Both the position numbers and the translations under genes were made by a program. From Candidatus Poseidoniaceae archaeon (GTDB lineage: Archaea; Thermoplasmatota; Poseidoniia; Poseidoniales; Poseidoniaceae): 60,552 bases of DNA. The stretch is from assembly GCA_949373265.1 (NCBI GenBank), contig CASICT010000018.1, positions 1 to 60,552 on the forward strand, given 5' to 3'. Below the pieces are notes generated by a model, which was not told the DNA's origin, did not search any database, and saw only the letters and a program-made list of their open reading frames with translations. Below, in pieces: positions 8,456-17,137 of the stretch. The first letter of the stretch is position 1. Every line of letters begins with the position of its first letter.

Positions 8456-9500
8456 TCAGGAATCTAATTTTTTTAGTATATCGGTAAATTCTTTCGAAGT
8501 GTTTGCAGGAGGACCGGGCGGCCCTGAAGGTGGGCCAGACGGTGGACCGGTAGGTGGTCCGGTTGGCGGACCTGTAGGGGGAGTTGGCGGGCCAGGTGGT
8601 CCGGTTGGTGGACCTGCAGGAGGAGTTGGTGGACCTGCAGGAGGAGTTGGTGGACCTGCAGGAGGAGTTGGTGGACCTGCAGGAGGAGTTGGTGGGCCTG
8701 CAGGAGGAGTAGGTGGGACCTGCAGGAGGAGTTGGTGGACCTGCAGGAGGAGTTGGTGGACCTGCAGGAGGAGTAGGTGGGCCTGCAGGAGGAGTAGGTG
8801 GGCCTGCAGGAGGAGCAGGCGCTTCTCTGACCGAAGGTGACGAATTAACGTGAGCCAATAATGGGTCTTCAGTTCGTGAAGGCTGAGCCATAGGGGCTTC
8901 CCTAATCGGGTTCGAGTTTAGAATAGGTGCTTCATGAGCACTTACGCTAGATGTTGAAGTTAAGCCAGTAGACAATTTATTCAAATCAGCTTTGATTAGT
9001 GTGTCCCCACCCATCATATTCTCTGCAGCATAAGTTGTCATCACAACTTTAGTCGGGTCAATCATTTCCCGCTCTTTGACATGTCCAAAGTCAGAGAGGT
9101 TGTCATCAAAAACTCCAGAGAACAATGAAGATCCAATTGTACTAGCAAGTTTTCTCCCCTGCGTTGCACTATATTCAAAATCGTATGCGTAAGGTCCCAT
9201 TTTGATATCATCAGAACCACTGTTCAGTACGAACGTCCATTCGCCTGAATCAAGAGGGAATTCGAAATTCCACTCTCTTTCAACACCAGGGCCGAGGCTA
9301 GTTACTCCTTCTAGGGAGGCGTACTTAGCACCTGAATTCGTAATTATTGATACATCTAATCCGCCCATCGGAACGGGTGCATCATTTGAAATTGTAATAG
9401 TAGCAATAATGACATCTTCGTCGTCATCATTAATGTCCATTTTGACATTGATAACTTCCGCTTGCAATGAACCACTACTTCCAGAAGTTGGTACACTCAT
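8456..9500 (-). CDS. Beta-sandwich protein with Pro-rich 7-residue repeat tail (frameshifted)
   Basis: Residues 10-150 look like an all-beta domain (VIIATITISNDAPVPMG, WNFEFPLDSGEWTFVLNSG) of unknown role, followed by a linker and a PPAGPPT repeat tail. There is no signal peptide. One extra base at about 8715-8718, inside the repeat, throws the reading frame into a TNSSCRS nonsense repeat; skipping it restores PPAGPPT and a natural C-terminus (SKEFTDILKKLDS) ending in TGA at 8456-8458, 10 bases before the next gene. The intact frame on both sides argues that the real protein ends here. Start is ATG 9500, or GTG 9509. Confidence 0.65.
8613..8823 (-). repeat. 21-bp tandem repeat, ten units, one with an extra base
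   Basis: Ten head-to-tail copies of a 21-base unit (plus strand CCTGCAGGAGGAGTTGGTGGA) begin at 8613, 8634, 8655, 8676, 8697, 8719, 8740, 8761, 8782 and 8803. The fifth unit is 22 bases long, and this alone causes the frameshift in the host gene. Units differ by one to three bases, so they were duplicated recently. Each unit encodes seven residues, PPAGPPT. Such tracts are prone to slippage. Confidence 0.92.
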
Positions 9501-9560
9501 CTCGCTCACCTACCTTGCCACTAACGCAACCATACTTGAAGCCAACCATGATAGGTGTGC

Positions 9561-10133
9561 TTAACGAAGCCCACTGCGAGTTTCTGGAGGAAGCGACCAA
9601 TCAACAGCAGCAACGGTATGGTTTGCTAAATCGATAGGGCTTCTTTTAGTTTCATGTCTCCAAGTCATAAATACGTCCTTAAGTCCAAAAAGCACTCCGA
9701 CAAAAGGCACGACATACTTGGTTTTCTGAACAGACCTTCGACCCCAATGCACTTCTCCTAAGAGACTGCCATCATCGTGAACTATTGCAATTCTCATCGC
9801 TCTTTGCCCAAGAGTTCTACCATAGTAGCGCCCAGTATACTTGAAGTAGAGCCAATATAGTGTCAGGTGTACTATCCAGGTTCCGATTACGTATGGTGCC
9901 TGAGGGGTAATAAGTAGGTCAATCGCCATTAGATATCCGAAAAATATGGTTTGGGTTGGCAAGGCGACGATAAGCGTAATCAGAAAAGCATCAAGACTTA
10001 GTGCAACGATTCTTTTCCAAATAGGAGCGATTAGCATACCATCCGGGGCGGTCGCAGCAACAGCTGCTTGAGCCATAGTTCCAGGGTTGTGTATGCTGAC
10101 TGGAGAGTCCGCCATGTTGCGGGGTTGGGTCAC
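9561..10133 (-). CDS. RDD family membrane protein
   Basis: A 190-residue integral membrane protein with the RDD domain: APIWKRIVALSLDAFLI (R...D) opens the first membrane helix, a second and third helix follow, and GRTLGQRAMRIAIV is the typical family motif before the last helix. RDD proteins have been linked to ion or small-molecule transport, but their function is mostly unknown. The start may be GTG 10133 or ATG 10115. It lies 18 bases from the helicase gene upstream in the same direction. Confidence 0.82.
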   Translation of the reverse strand: MTQPRNMADSPVSIHNPGTMAQAAVAATAPDGMLIAPIWKRIVALSLDAFLITLIVALPTQTIFFGYLMAIDLLITPQAPYVIGTWIVHLTLYWLYFKYTGRYYGRTLGQRAMRIAIVHDDGSLLGEVHWGRRSVQKTKYVVPFVGVLFGLKDVFMTWRHETKRSPIDLANHTVAAVDWSLPPETRSGLR

Positions 10134-10151
10134 GCCTTTGAAAGGCTGTCC

Positions 10152-12104
10152 TCAAGAGTTTACAACATGCCATGCCATCAAATTAGATTCAGAAATCCAA
10201 TCAAGCCAACTCGCCCAAGTGTGATCATTGCGTAATGTACGATCATCGCCGATAACAATTAACCCGCGCTTGGCCCTTGTTAGTGCAACGTTTAGACGGC
10301 GATAATTAGAGAGGAAACCAACGTTACCTCCTTCATTTGCCCGAACAGTAGAGAGTACAATTATCTCTTTCTCCCGGCCCTGATATCCATCAACAGATTT
10401 CACTTCTAACCCTTCGATTTGTCCGTCTATCATTTCTCTGATAAGTCGAACCTGACCAGCGTAGGGCGAAATCACTCCAATATCTTCAGCGGTCAAATCC
10501 CCAGGTGCTAACAAATCGTTTACAATTTTTATTACAACCGCTGCTTCATCCATATTAGACCGGGATGAGCCAGATTCTTCCTCTATCTCAGAGCCATGAA
10601 CAGGAACAAACGCAACTGGTTTATCCCAATCTGGCCACAAGAAACCCGCAGCAGGGGGCCTATCGGCGGGCGTACACCCATCCTCAAGGCGATTCTCATA
10701 AAACCTCGATGAAGGAAATTCACGAATTGTGGGGTGCATCCTATACTGAGTGGTAAGCATATGTGCGGGTAATCCATTTGCGAGCAATCTCTCAAACAGA
10801 GGAATATCCAAACCCCCTTCTTCAGCGTTACGACTAGTTACTGTAGGTGGAAGTTGACGCTGATCTCCAACCAATATCAATTGCCTAGCTCCCTTTATTA
10901 TTGGCACTAGCGCTGATGGTTCAGTAGCCTGTGTGGCTTCATCGATTAATACGATTGAGAATCTTCGCCTTGCTAATGTGAAATGCCCTGCTCCGATATT
11001 TGTGGTGCACAAAACCTCAGCACCTGCTAGAATATCATCGGTTATACGTTGCTCCAACTCTCGAATCTCACGGTAATTCTTGTTAATATCTCTATGCGCT
11101 AATCCCTTTTCTTTGCCTTTAAGGCCGTTTAGTTTCGAGCGCATAGCCTCTGTTTCTTCGCGTATGAATGCGATCTCATCTTGTTTTGGATGACTTGAGA
11201 CCTTAGCGTCCAGCGTAGCATCTCTCAGGTTTTCTCTAACCTTTACCGGTCTTCCAAAGCGAATAGCCTTCACGCCCAAATCCAACAAACCTTCAAGCAA
11301 ATTATCTACTGCAACATTTGATTCAGCGCACGCAAGAATCGGACCCCTCCCCATATCTATCATTGCACGTAGAAGGTGTACTGCTGTGTGCGTCTTACCT
11401 GTACCGGGGGGGCCTTGAATCATGGTTAATCTTTGACTAACAGCAGTTTTTATTGCTTCAGATTGACTTTCATCCAGTTGCATACCTGACAGATTGACAG
11501 GGCGGATTTTTTGTCCGTGAATTTCAGGTGGGCGTTGGGCTGATGCTACTAAGTCATGCGGTTGACAAAGTAGTAAATCTCGTAAAACAGTACCACCATC
11601 GCCTTCAGTAGAATGAAATGAAACCAAGGCATCATGCATCCGGTCATGAGCTACTCTGTTGGCTCCTCTATCCAGACGCCATCCGCCTTTGCGCAAGTCA
11701 CTAGGTTTTTCCTTAGTGACAATTCTTATCCTACGATTATTCCGGTCAAGAACAACACCTTCAATCACCTTTTCACCCCAAGGCCTAGCCCGTGATATGA
11801 TTACCATGTCTCCATGACCAAATCGGTGAAATGGTAGTGAGCCTCCTCCTCGTGCTTCGAAAACAATTATCGGTTCTCCAAAGAACCGACCAGAGGTTCT
11901 GCCAACCAAATCAAAGAGCGCTAAACCCGCTCCTAACATTTTGGCCTTAGACCAATTTTTCCACCTTTCCTGGACCTGATTTAATTCATCTTCAAGTTCG
12001 ATTCCGATAAGATTAGTGAAGCATTCAAAGTGGTCTTGGGATTTACGCCATTTGGCTTCGTGAGGCGTTTTTATGGTGTTATTAGTATTAGAACGAGTGC
12101 TCAT
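10152..12104 (-). CDS. Superfamily 1B helicase, Upf1/IGHMBP2-like
   Basis: ATP-driven 5'-3' DNA or RNA helicase. Motifs in order: Walker A GPPGTGKTHT; Ia CAESNVAVDNLL; Walker B IDEATQATEP; III GDQRQLPPT; IV TTQYRMHP; V DGYQGREKEIIVLSTVR; VI NVALTRAKRGL. The N-terminal 180 residues carry the beta-barrel region found in Upf1-like enzymes. ATG 12104 is chosen because AAAGGAGGTG lies eight bases upstream; this places the start nine codons inside the longest frame. Probably cytoplasmic, in nucleic-acid metabolism. It diverges from the zinc-ribbon gene at 12228. Confidence 0.9.
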   Translation of the reverse strand: MSTRSNTNNTIKTPHEAKWRKSQDHFECFTNLIGIELEDELNQVQERWKNWSKAKMLGAGLALFDLVGRTSGRFFGEPIIVFEARGGGSLPFHRFGHGDMVIISRARPWGEKVIEGVVLDRNNRRIRIVTKEKPSDLRKGGWRLDRGANRVAHDRMHDALVSFHSTEGDGGTVLRDLLLCQPHDLVASAQRPPEIHGQKIRPVNLSGMQLDESQSEAIKTAVSQRLTMIQGPPGTGKTHTAVHLLRAMIDMGRGPILACAESNVAVDNLLEGLLDLGVKAIRFGRPVKVRENLRDATLDAKVSSHPKQDEIAFIREETEAMRSKLNGLKGKEKGLAHRDINKNYREIRELEQRITDDILAGAEVLCTTNIGAGHFTLARRRFSIVLIDEATQATEPSALVPIIKGARQLILVGDQRQLPPTVTSRNAEEGGLDIPLFERLLANGLPAHMLTTQYRMHPTIREFPSSRFYENRLEDGCTPADRPPAAGFLWPDWDKPVAFVPVHGSEIEEESGSSRSNMDEAAVVIKIVNDLLAPGDLTAEDIGVISPYAGQVRLIREMIDGQIEGLEVKSVDGYQGREKEIIVLSTVRANEGGNVGFLSNYRRLNVALTRAKRGLIVIGDDRTLRNDHTWASWLDWISESNLMAWHVVNS

Positions 12105-12227
12105 TCTTCGCACACCTCCTTTCTCGGCCATGTCAAAACGTGAGTGTTGCTGGTATAGATGCTGCCGGTGGTCGGGAATAGGTGATATTTAACAACGAAA
12201 TGACACGCGGAATGTTTGCTGGTGGAA

Positions 12228-13304
12228 ATGTTTCGACGTAAAGAGGCCGCAGAAGTTGAGGGCAAAGTCTGTCCTTATTGCGAGTTTGTAAACGCTTTAG
12301 GTTCTGAAACTTGTACGCAGTGTTATTATGATTTGATGAAAAATCCTAAAGATCAAGGAGAATCTGTTTCAGACGAAGTTAGTAATTCAATTTTTGACGA
12401 ATTAATGTCGGATGAAGATGACACTTGGGTAGAGGGAGATGCCTTAGATGTAGTTTTGACTTTAGATAATGACCCTCTGGATGTTAAACAATACGAAGTA
12501 ACAAATTTTGAATCTGAAAAGCCTGAGGAAATCGGATTCATCGAGTCATCCACTCCAGAATTATTCAGCACAACCTCCCATCAACCAGATGACACAACTG
12601 TAGAAGATATTGGAGAGCCAATTTCGAACGTTGAAAAACTGGACTTTTCAAATGAGAACCCTCTTGATAAAGTCCCAGAACCAGTGCCTCAAGGTATAGG
12701 CACTGTATTCTCTCCAAGCACTCCCTCGAAAATGGATGATGATTTACTTGGACATGTTGGTGGCAATGAACTTCCATCACTGCCTTCAGATGACCTTTAT
12801 GAAAACAAAATAGACCTTAATGCGAATAAAGCGCCAGCTCCAACACCCGCTATCGCCCTACCTTCATACATTGCACCTGAGCCGACGGCTCCAGTATCGC
12901 AGGCAATAACGGAACCCGAGGTTGAACCAATACCTGAGGTTGAACCAATGCCTGTGGCTGAAACAGTACCAGAGGTTGAACCAATGCCTGCCCCACAACC
13001 AAGTTCTACACAGAGGATTTGGCCATGGGCTGAGAGCGAAAATTGGGATCCAAGAATAATCCACCGAGAGGTAGTGTCTGCACTTGAGCAAGTCAAGAGC
13101 GGAAAGGTCGAAGAGGCCACGAAAACAATCGATGCCCTCGGGCCACATCTGAGTGATGAAAATGTGGATTTGATTTACCATATTGGAATGGTTCTCAAGA
13201 AAATCGGTCGTACAGAAGATGTAAAATCAATGCTCGCTAATGCCGAATTAGCAATGCCGGGCAATGAGCATGTTTCATCAGCAGTGACCCATCTCGGAGT
13301 ATAA
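12228..13304 (+). CDS. Zinc-ribbon protein with acidic/Pro-rich linker and helical C-terminus
   Basis: Unknown protein of about 358 residues. The N-terminus has a four-cysteine zinc ribbon (CPYCEF ... CTQCYYDL). Then come some 230 residues of acidic, low-complexity sequence including PEVEP-type repeats, and a C-terminal helical part (residues about 275-358) with a TPR-like look (KSGKVEEATKTIDALGPHL, IGRTEDVKSMLANAELAMPG). No signal peptide. ATG 12228 (MFRRKEA) is preferred over the upstream TTG and GTG. The stop sits next to a strong ribosome site for the acetyltransferase gene, so the two are probably cotranscribed. Possibly an adaptor protein, but no function is assigned. Confidence 0.65.
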   Translation: MFRRKEAAEVEGKVCPYCEFVNALGSETCTQCYYDLMKNPKDQGESVSDEVSNSIFDELMSDEDDTWVEGDALDVVLTLDNDPLDVKQYEVTNFESEKPEEIGFIESSTPELFSTTSHQPDDTTVEDIGEPISNVEKLDFSNENPLDKVPEPVPQGIGTVFSPSTPSKMDDDLLGHVGGNELPSLPSDDLYENKIDLNANKAPAPTPAIALPSYIAPEPTAPVSQAITEPEVEPIPEVEPMPVAETVPEVEPMPAPQPSSTQRIWPWAESENWDPRIIHREVVSALEQVKSGKVEEATKTIDALGPHLSDENVDLIYHIGMVLKKIGRTEDVKSMLANAELAMPGNEHVSSAVTHLGV

Positions 13305-13317
13305 GGAGGAGTGGATT

Positions 13318-13884
13318 CTGGATACCCCGGAGATTAAAGTCAACGATGAAGTGATACTTCGGCCGATAAGCCGACGTATACTTCCCGAAGTAATGGAATC
13401 TTATCTCGAAGACCCAGAAGCAGCGAAAGCAGCACTTCCTTGGTTGAAAGAAGGCGATGCGGCTAGAGGCCAAATCGCAGACCTCATGATAGACCTTGAA
13501 ATGCACCGTAATGGAGACGCGATTCATTTCTGGGCAATACATTCACTAGATGGAAATTCCTTTGTTGGAATGATTGGTTTAGGGGATGAATTACAATTGG
13601 CAGCATCGGCATACAACTTGGGTTATTGGGTCCGCCGGGATTGGAGAAGAAAGGGGATTGCAAAGGCATGCGTAGATGCAATATTCAATTGGCAAAACCA
13701 GAGAGCAGAACATTCACTTATTGAAATCACAGTCCACCCGCACAATGAAGCAGGACTAGCGGTATGCAAATCTATTTGTGAGGATTGGAAAGGTCTTGCA
13801 GTTGAAGGATTTGTACCGATAGAGATCGATGAGAGAACAATTCCTCACGTGTTGCATCTTGTACAACTAAATCGTGGTGAATAA
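13318..13884 (+). CDS. GNAT acetyltransferase, RimJ/RimL-like, probable CTG start
   Basis: Acetyl-CoA-dependent N-acetyltransferase. VILRPISRR is the family's opening strand, GYWVRRDWRRKGIAKACV contains the acetyl-CoA-binding R/Q-x-x-G-x-A loop, and HPHNEAGLAVCKS is the typical conserved N-x-x-S/A helix. The first ATG/GTG in frame is GTG 13351, but that cuts into the first strand. AAGGAGGA at 13303-13310 lies seven bases before CTG 13318, which would give LDTPEIKVNDEVILRP, a complete family N-terminus. CTG initiation is therefore inferred. It ends immediately before the next ATG. Confidence 0.8.
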   Translation: MDTPEIKVNDEVILRPISRRILPEVMESYLEDPEAAKAALPWLKEGDAARGQIADLMIDLEMHRNGDAIHFWAIHSLDGNSFVGMIGLGDELQLAASAYNLGYWVRRDWRRKGIAKACVDAIFNWQNQRAEHSLIEITVHPHNEAGLAVCKSICEDWKGLAVEGFVPIEIDERTIPHVLHLVQLNRGE

Positions 13885-14640
13885 ATGAAGCCAGCATGGC
13901 TGACCGTCGATTCTGACGACATACGTCACGTTCCATCTTCACAAGGACATCCCGCTCGTTCAAAGGGTATTCCACACGAAGGAACTTCTGAAGAAATGTT
14001 GGAAGCGATGACGGCATTTCGAAATTGGCTCGATAGAACTCAAGTATCTCTTACGATATTTGTAATCGCAGATCAATTAGATGACTCGATATTCAGCGAT
14101 TGGCTCAAGAAATTAATCTCAGAACATCCGCAAGTAACCATTGGGTGCCATGGCCTAACCCATCGGTGTTGGTCGGCATACCCCGAAGACGAAGAGGGTT
14201 TTTTAGCAGCCTTAGTTGAAGCGGACATCAAACTTCATCAATTCGCAGGAGATTCCTGGAGGCCTTGGTTTAGAGCTCCTGCCGGATATATTGCTCCATG
14301 GATGGCACCGATAATAGCCAAGGCAGGATTTGAATTGGATAGCAGTGTAAATCCCTCTTGGCTGGTTAGAAAGAAAGCAGGTCCATGGAAGGATTGGAAT
14401 GCTGTGATGAAAGCCCTGAAAGATTCCGGATTAGAAAGCAAACCCTGGTTATGCCGTTTTTCTTTACCGACTTGCGGTCCAGCACTATCGATACCATTTT
14501 TGCGCTGGAATGCGAAAATAGCTTGGTCTAAATTGGGGCCCTTTGTGCAACCCGATGAAGCAGAAGAAACAGTATATTGGCACATTCTAGACCACCGCAA
14601 ACAAGACGGTAGTTGGAAACCACCTCTAATGATTGAATGA
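13885..14640 (+). CDS. Polysaccharide deacetylase-like (NodB homology) protein
   Basis: Carbohydrate esterase family 4 fold, 251 residues, no signal peptide. TVDSDDI near the N-terminus matches the catalytic/metal Asp pair, GCHGLTHRCWS the metal histidines (HxxxH), and FRAPAGYIAP the RxPxG motif. It probably removes N-acetyl groups from a glycan intermediate on the cytoplasmic side. It begins directly after the acetyltransferase and precedes a GT-C-like membrane protein, suggesting a glycan-modifying operon. Confidence 0.75.
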   Translation: MKPAWLTVDSDDIRHVPSSQGHPARSKGIPHEGTSEEMLEAMTAFRNWLDRTQVSLTIFVIADQLDDSIFSDWLKKLISEHPQVTIGCHGLTHRCWSAYPEDEEGFLAALVEADIKLHQFAGDSWRPWFRAPAGYIAPWMAPIIAKAGFELDSSVNPSWLVRKKAGPWKDWNAVMKALKDSGLESKPWLCRFSLPTCGPALSIPFLRWNAKIAWSKLGPFVQPDEAEETVYWHILDHRKQDGSWKPPLMIE

Positions 14641-14654
14641 GCCCAAAGGGCTCA
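14638..14654 (+). terminator. Hairpin overlapping the stop codon
   Basis: TGAGCCC AAA GGGCTCA forms a perfect 7-bp stem with a three-base loop that includes the TGA stop codon of the deacetylase gene. No T-run follows, so it may be a weak terminator or an mRNA 3' end stabiliser between two genes of one transcript. Confidence 0.4.
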
Positions 14655-14664
14655 AGTCATCAGC

Positions 14665-16134
14665 ATGGTAGGGGCTAACATGGAGAAGCGATTTTGGAAG
14701 CGTCTTCTCTTTGTGGGGGTCATTTTGCATATTGTTGCTGCAATAATGATGCCTCTTGGCTTAGATGCCCATGTTCATGCAACCTTCGTGACCGATGAAA
14801 TGAATGATGATGAGGGTGAATTAGAGTGGGGGAAACTGCGTCAAGATTCAACTGAAGGCTCCGTTGCTGAAGAATACCCTTCAGACGATAGGTGGTTCGC
14901 ATGGCATTCAATAATTCAGATGTGGTTCACAATTTTCTCTCCATCAATATTGGTGCTTCACATTTTATCTCTAGTTGGTGGGCTTGGATGTTTAGCAACA
15001 ATCTATCTCCTTTCTAAGGAATTATTTGACCAAGATCAGGCGTTGAAATTGACTGCGTTAGCATCGATATATCCGCCACTTGTAAGAGCGACAGGAAGGT
15101 TTTACCAAGAAAGCGTAATCCTGATGCTTGTAGCAATAGCAAGTTTCTGTTTAATCAAGGCGATAAGAAGTGAAAACAAATTAAATTTCTGGTGGCCAAT
15201 TCCATTATTGTGCATGGCGATAATTCTTTCATTCAAAGGTATGCCATTATGGTATATTTTACCCGCAGCAACCGCATTAGCCATCTCAACAAAAATCAAG
15301 ATGGGCCAAATCCAGATAGTATTATTCGCATTATTGGTTGAATTAGTTGTTCTTCAAAGAAATGGAATCTCATTGAGTAATCCAGATATCATTCCAGCAT
15401 TATTATCAGCATTCATTGGCTGTTTCATATTCGTTTACATAGGGATGTTGATGTTTGGAAATAAGCAAGGAGAAGCAAATGCAATCTCAACAATTTTCCA
15501 AAGAGGCAGTTTGATGGTTATGGCATGTTTAACTGGGTGGATTGCAGCACTATGGGTTACTGAAGCATCAGTTTTACAATCTTCATTCTTCGAAATCATA
15601 GTTTCTTTTAGGCACAATACTAGGTATCTTTCGTTGTTATTTATTCCATTATGGTATAGTCACCTACTAAAATCGGAATCCAATGTATTATCTTTTGAAA
15701 AAACGAAAGGCATCCTCGTAATAGTCATCAGCGGCATTTTGTTGATCAACATATTCGCCTTACCTATCGCCTTTGGAGAAAGAGGGACTGAAAAAATAGG
15801 TTCACACTTAAACAAAGAGATAGAAGATGATGAGGACATTTTATTCATCTCAGACTCTCAACTTCCGATGCATAGAATGTATTCCATGCATCTAACACTT
15901 GACCCTGAAAGCGATGGATTGAGCATCGCATACTGGCGCACCAGCGATAGCAATTGGGTTGAGGAGTTATCTGATTGTAATGAATTTACAGACATTAATT
16001 GGATAGTCTTTGATCCGCCAGGGAAAATCAAAGTTCCTGACGGCTGGGTCACTGTCGATTTTAAGGACTCAGATGTTGTAAATAGAGAATATAGGTTGTA
16101 CACTTGGGGTGAAGAAAATGAACGCTGCGCTTGA
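14665..16134 (+). CDS. Polytopic membrane protein, GT-C/PMT-like
   Basis: A 489-residue protein with about ten membrane helices. After helix 1 comes a loop with acidic residues (LDAHVHATFVTDE), and the body contains RATGRFYQESVILML, the arrangement seen in lipid-dependent GT-C glycosyltransferases such as PMT or ArnT families. The C-terminal 120 residues form an extracytoplasmic soluble domain. Sequence-level family assignment is uncertain. The gene overlaps the start of the CoA transferase gene. Confidence 0.55.
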   Translation: MVGANMEKRFWKRLLFVGVILHIVAAIMMPLGLDAHVHATFVTDEMNDDEGELEWGKLRQDSTEGSVAEEYPSDDRWFAWHSIIQMWFTIFSPSILVLHILSLVGGLGCLATIYLLSKELFDQDQALKLTALASIYPPLVRATGRFYQESVILMLVAIASFCLIKAIRSENKLNFWWPIPLLCMAIILSFKGMPLWYILPAATALAISTKIKMGQIQIVLFALLVELVVLQRNGISLSNPDIIPALLSAFIGCFIFVYIGMLMFGNKQGEANAISTIFQRGSLMVMACLTGWIAALWVTEASVLQSSFFEIIVSFRHNTRYLSLLFIPLWYSHLLKSESNVLSFEKTKGILVIVISGILLINIFALPIAFGERGTEKIGSHLNKEIEDDEDILFISDSQLPMHRMYSMHLTLDPESDGLSIAYWRTSDSNWVEELSDCNEFTDINWIVFDPPGKIKVPDGWVTVDFKDSDVVNREYRLYTWGEENERCA

Positions 16135-17137
16135 TGGAATAAAAGTTCTAGATTTATCTCGAATTCTTGCTGGGCCGTATTGTGCCCAGATGTTGTCAGA
16201 CCTTGGAGCAGAGGTAACCAAAGTCGAAGCTCCATGGGGGGATGATACACGAGGGTGGGGCCCACCATTTATGCCCGATGGAACCGCAGCATACCATCTA
16301 TCCTGCAATCGTGGAAAAGAGATAATTTTCCATAATCTTAAGGAAGACAAAGAAGCGATTCAACAATTGATTTCCGAATCGGATGTAGTGATTGAAAACT
16401 TCAGGCCAGGGCAATTAGAACGGTTGATTGGGCCGATTTCTAAGGATGTAATTCTCTGTTCGATTACCGGCTTTGGCCAAACAGGACCAAGAGCGCAAGA
16501 ACCTGGATATGATTTGGCACTTCAAGCGATGAGCGGAATCATGAGTATTACAGGAGAGCCGGATGGAGGACCGGTAAAGGTAGGAGTCGCATGGATTGAT
16601 ATCATTACAGGATTATATGCCGGAAATGCAATTCTAGCCTCACTATTTCAAAGGGAAAGAACAGGAGTGAATAATCATCTTGATATTTCTCTTTGGGATT
16701 GTGCTATCGCCTCATTAGCAAATCAAGGACAGAATCAACTTGCTAGTGGGCAAGACCCTGGCCTTTTGGGTTCAGGCCATCCAAATCTGGTGCCATACCA
16801 AGCATTCGAGGCTAGCGACGGATGGGTGGTAATTGCAGTTGGTTCAGATTCACAATTTGAAAGACTATCTCAATTATTAGACTTTGAAAACAATTGGCCT
16901 ACCAATCAAAAAAGAGTAGATTGCCGCGATGAAGTAGTTAGTCTACTTCAATCTAAAGTCACAAATCTGTCGAGAATGGATGTAGTTAATTTGCTCGACG
17001 GAATACCTACTTCACCAATTAACAAAATCAGTGAAGCATTATCCGATGTTCAAAGTATCTCACGCGGAGTAATTGGTCAATGGGATGGACATTCTGTTCT
17101 AGCAAGTCCTTTGAGATTCATTTCAAAAAGAGAATAA
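16118..17137 (+). CDS. CoA transferase family III (CaiB/BaiF)
   Basis: Moves CoA between carboxylic acids in the cytoplasm. The family signature is clear: VLDLSRILAGPYCAQMLSDLGAEVTKVE, RGKEIIFHNL, SDVVIENFRPG, SITGFGQTGP, GYDLALQAMSG and ITGLYAGNAIL. The catalytic Asp lies in GYDLALQAMSG. At about 340 residues it is shorter than typical members (380-440), missing part of the C-terminal region. ATG 16118 is preferred over GTG 16109. The substrate cannot be inferred from neighbours. It converges on and overlaps fen by 15 bases. Confidence 0.85.
   Translation: MNAALDGIKVLDLSRILAGPYCAQMLSDLGAEVTKVEAPWGDDTRGWGPPFMPDGTAAYHLSCNRGKEIIFHNLKEDKEAIQQLISESDVVIENFRPGQLERLIGPISKDVILCSITGFGQTGPRAQEPGYDLALQAMSGIMSITGEPDGGPVKVGVAWIDIITGLYAGNAILASLFQRERTGVNNHLDISLWDCAIASLANQGQNQLASGQDPGLLGSGHPNLVPYQAFEASDGWVVIAVGSDSQFERLSQLLDFENNWPTNQKRVDCRDEVVSLLQSKVTNLSRMDVVNLLDGIPTSPINKISEALSDVQSISRGVIGQWDGHSVLASPLRFISKRE

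Noticed and set aside
8376..8840. Plus-strand Gly-rich open frame (GGPAGGVGG)
   Set aside because: It is the antisense reading of the 21-bp PPAGPPT repeat and includes antisense of the small 91-residue gene. No ribosome site.
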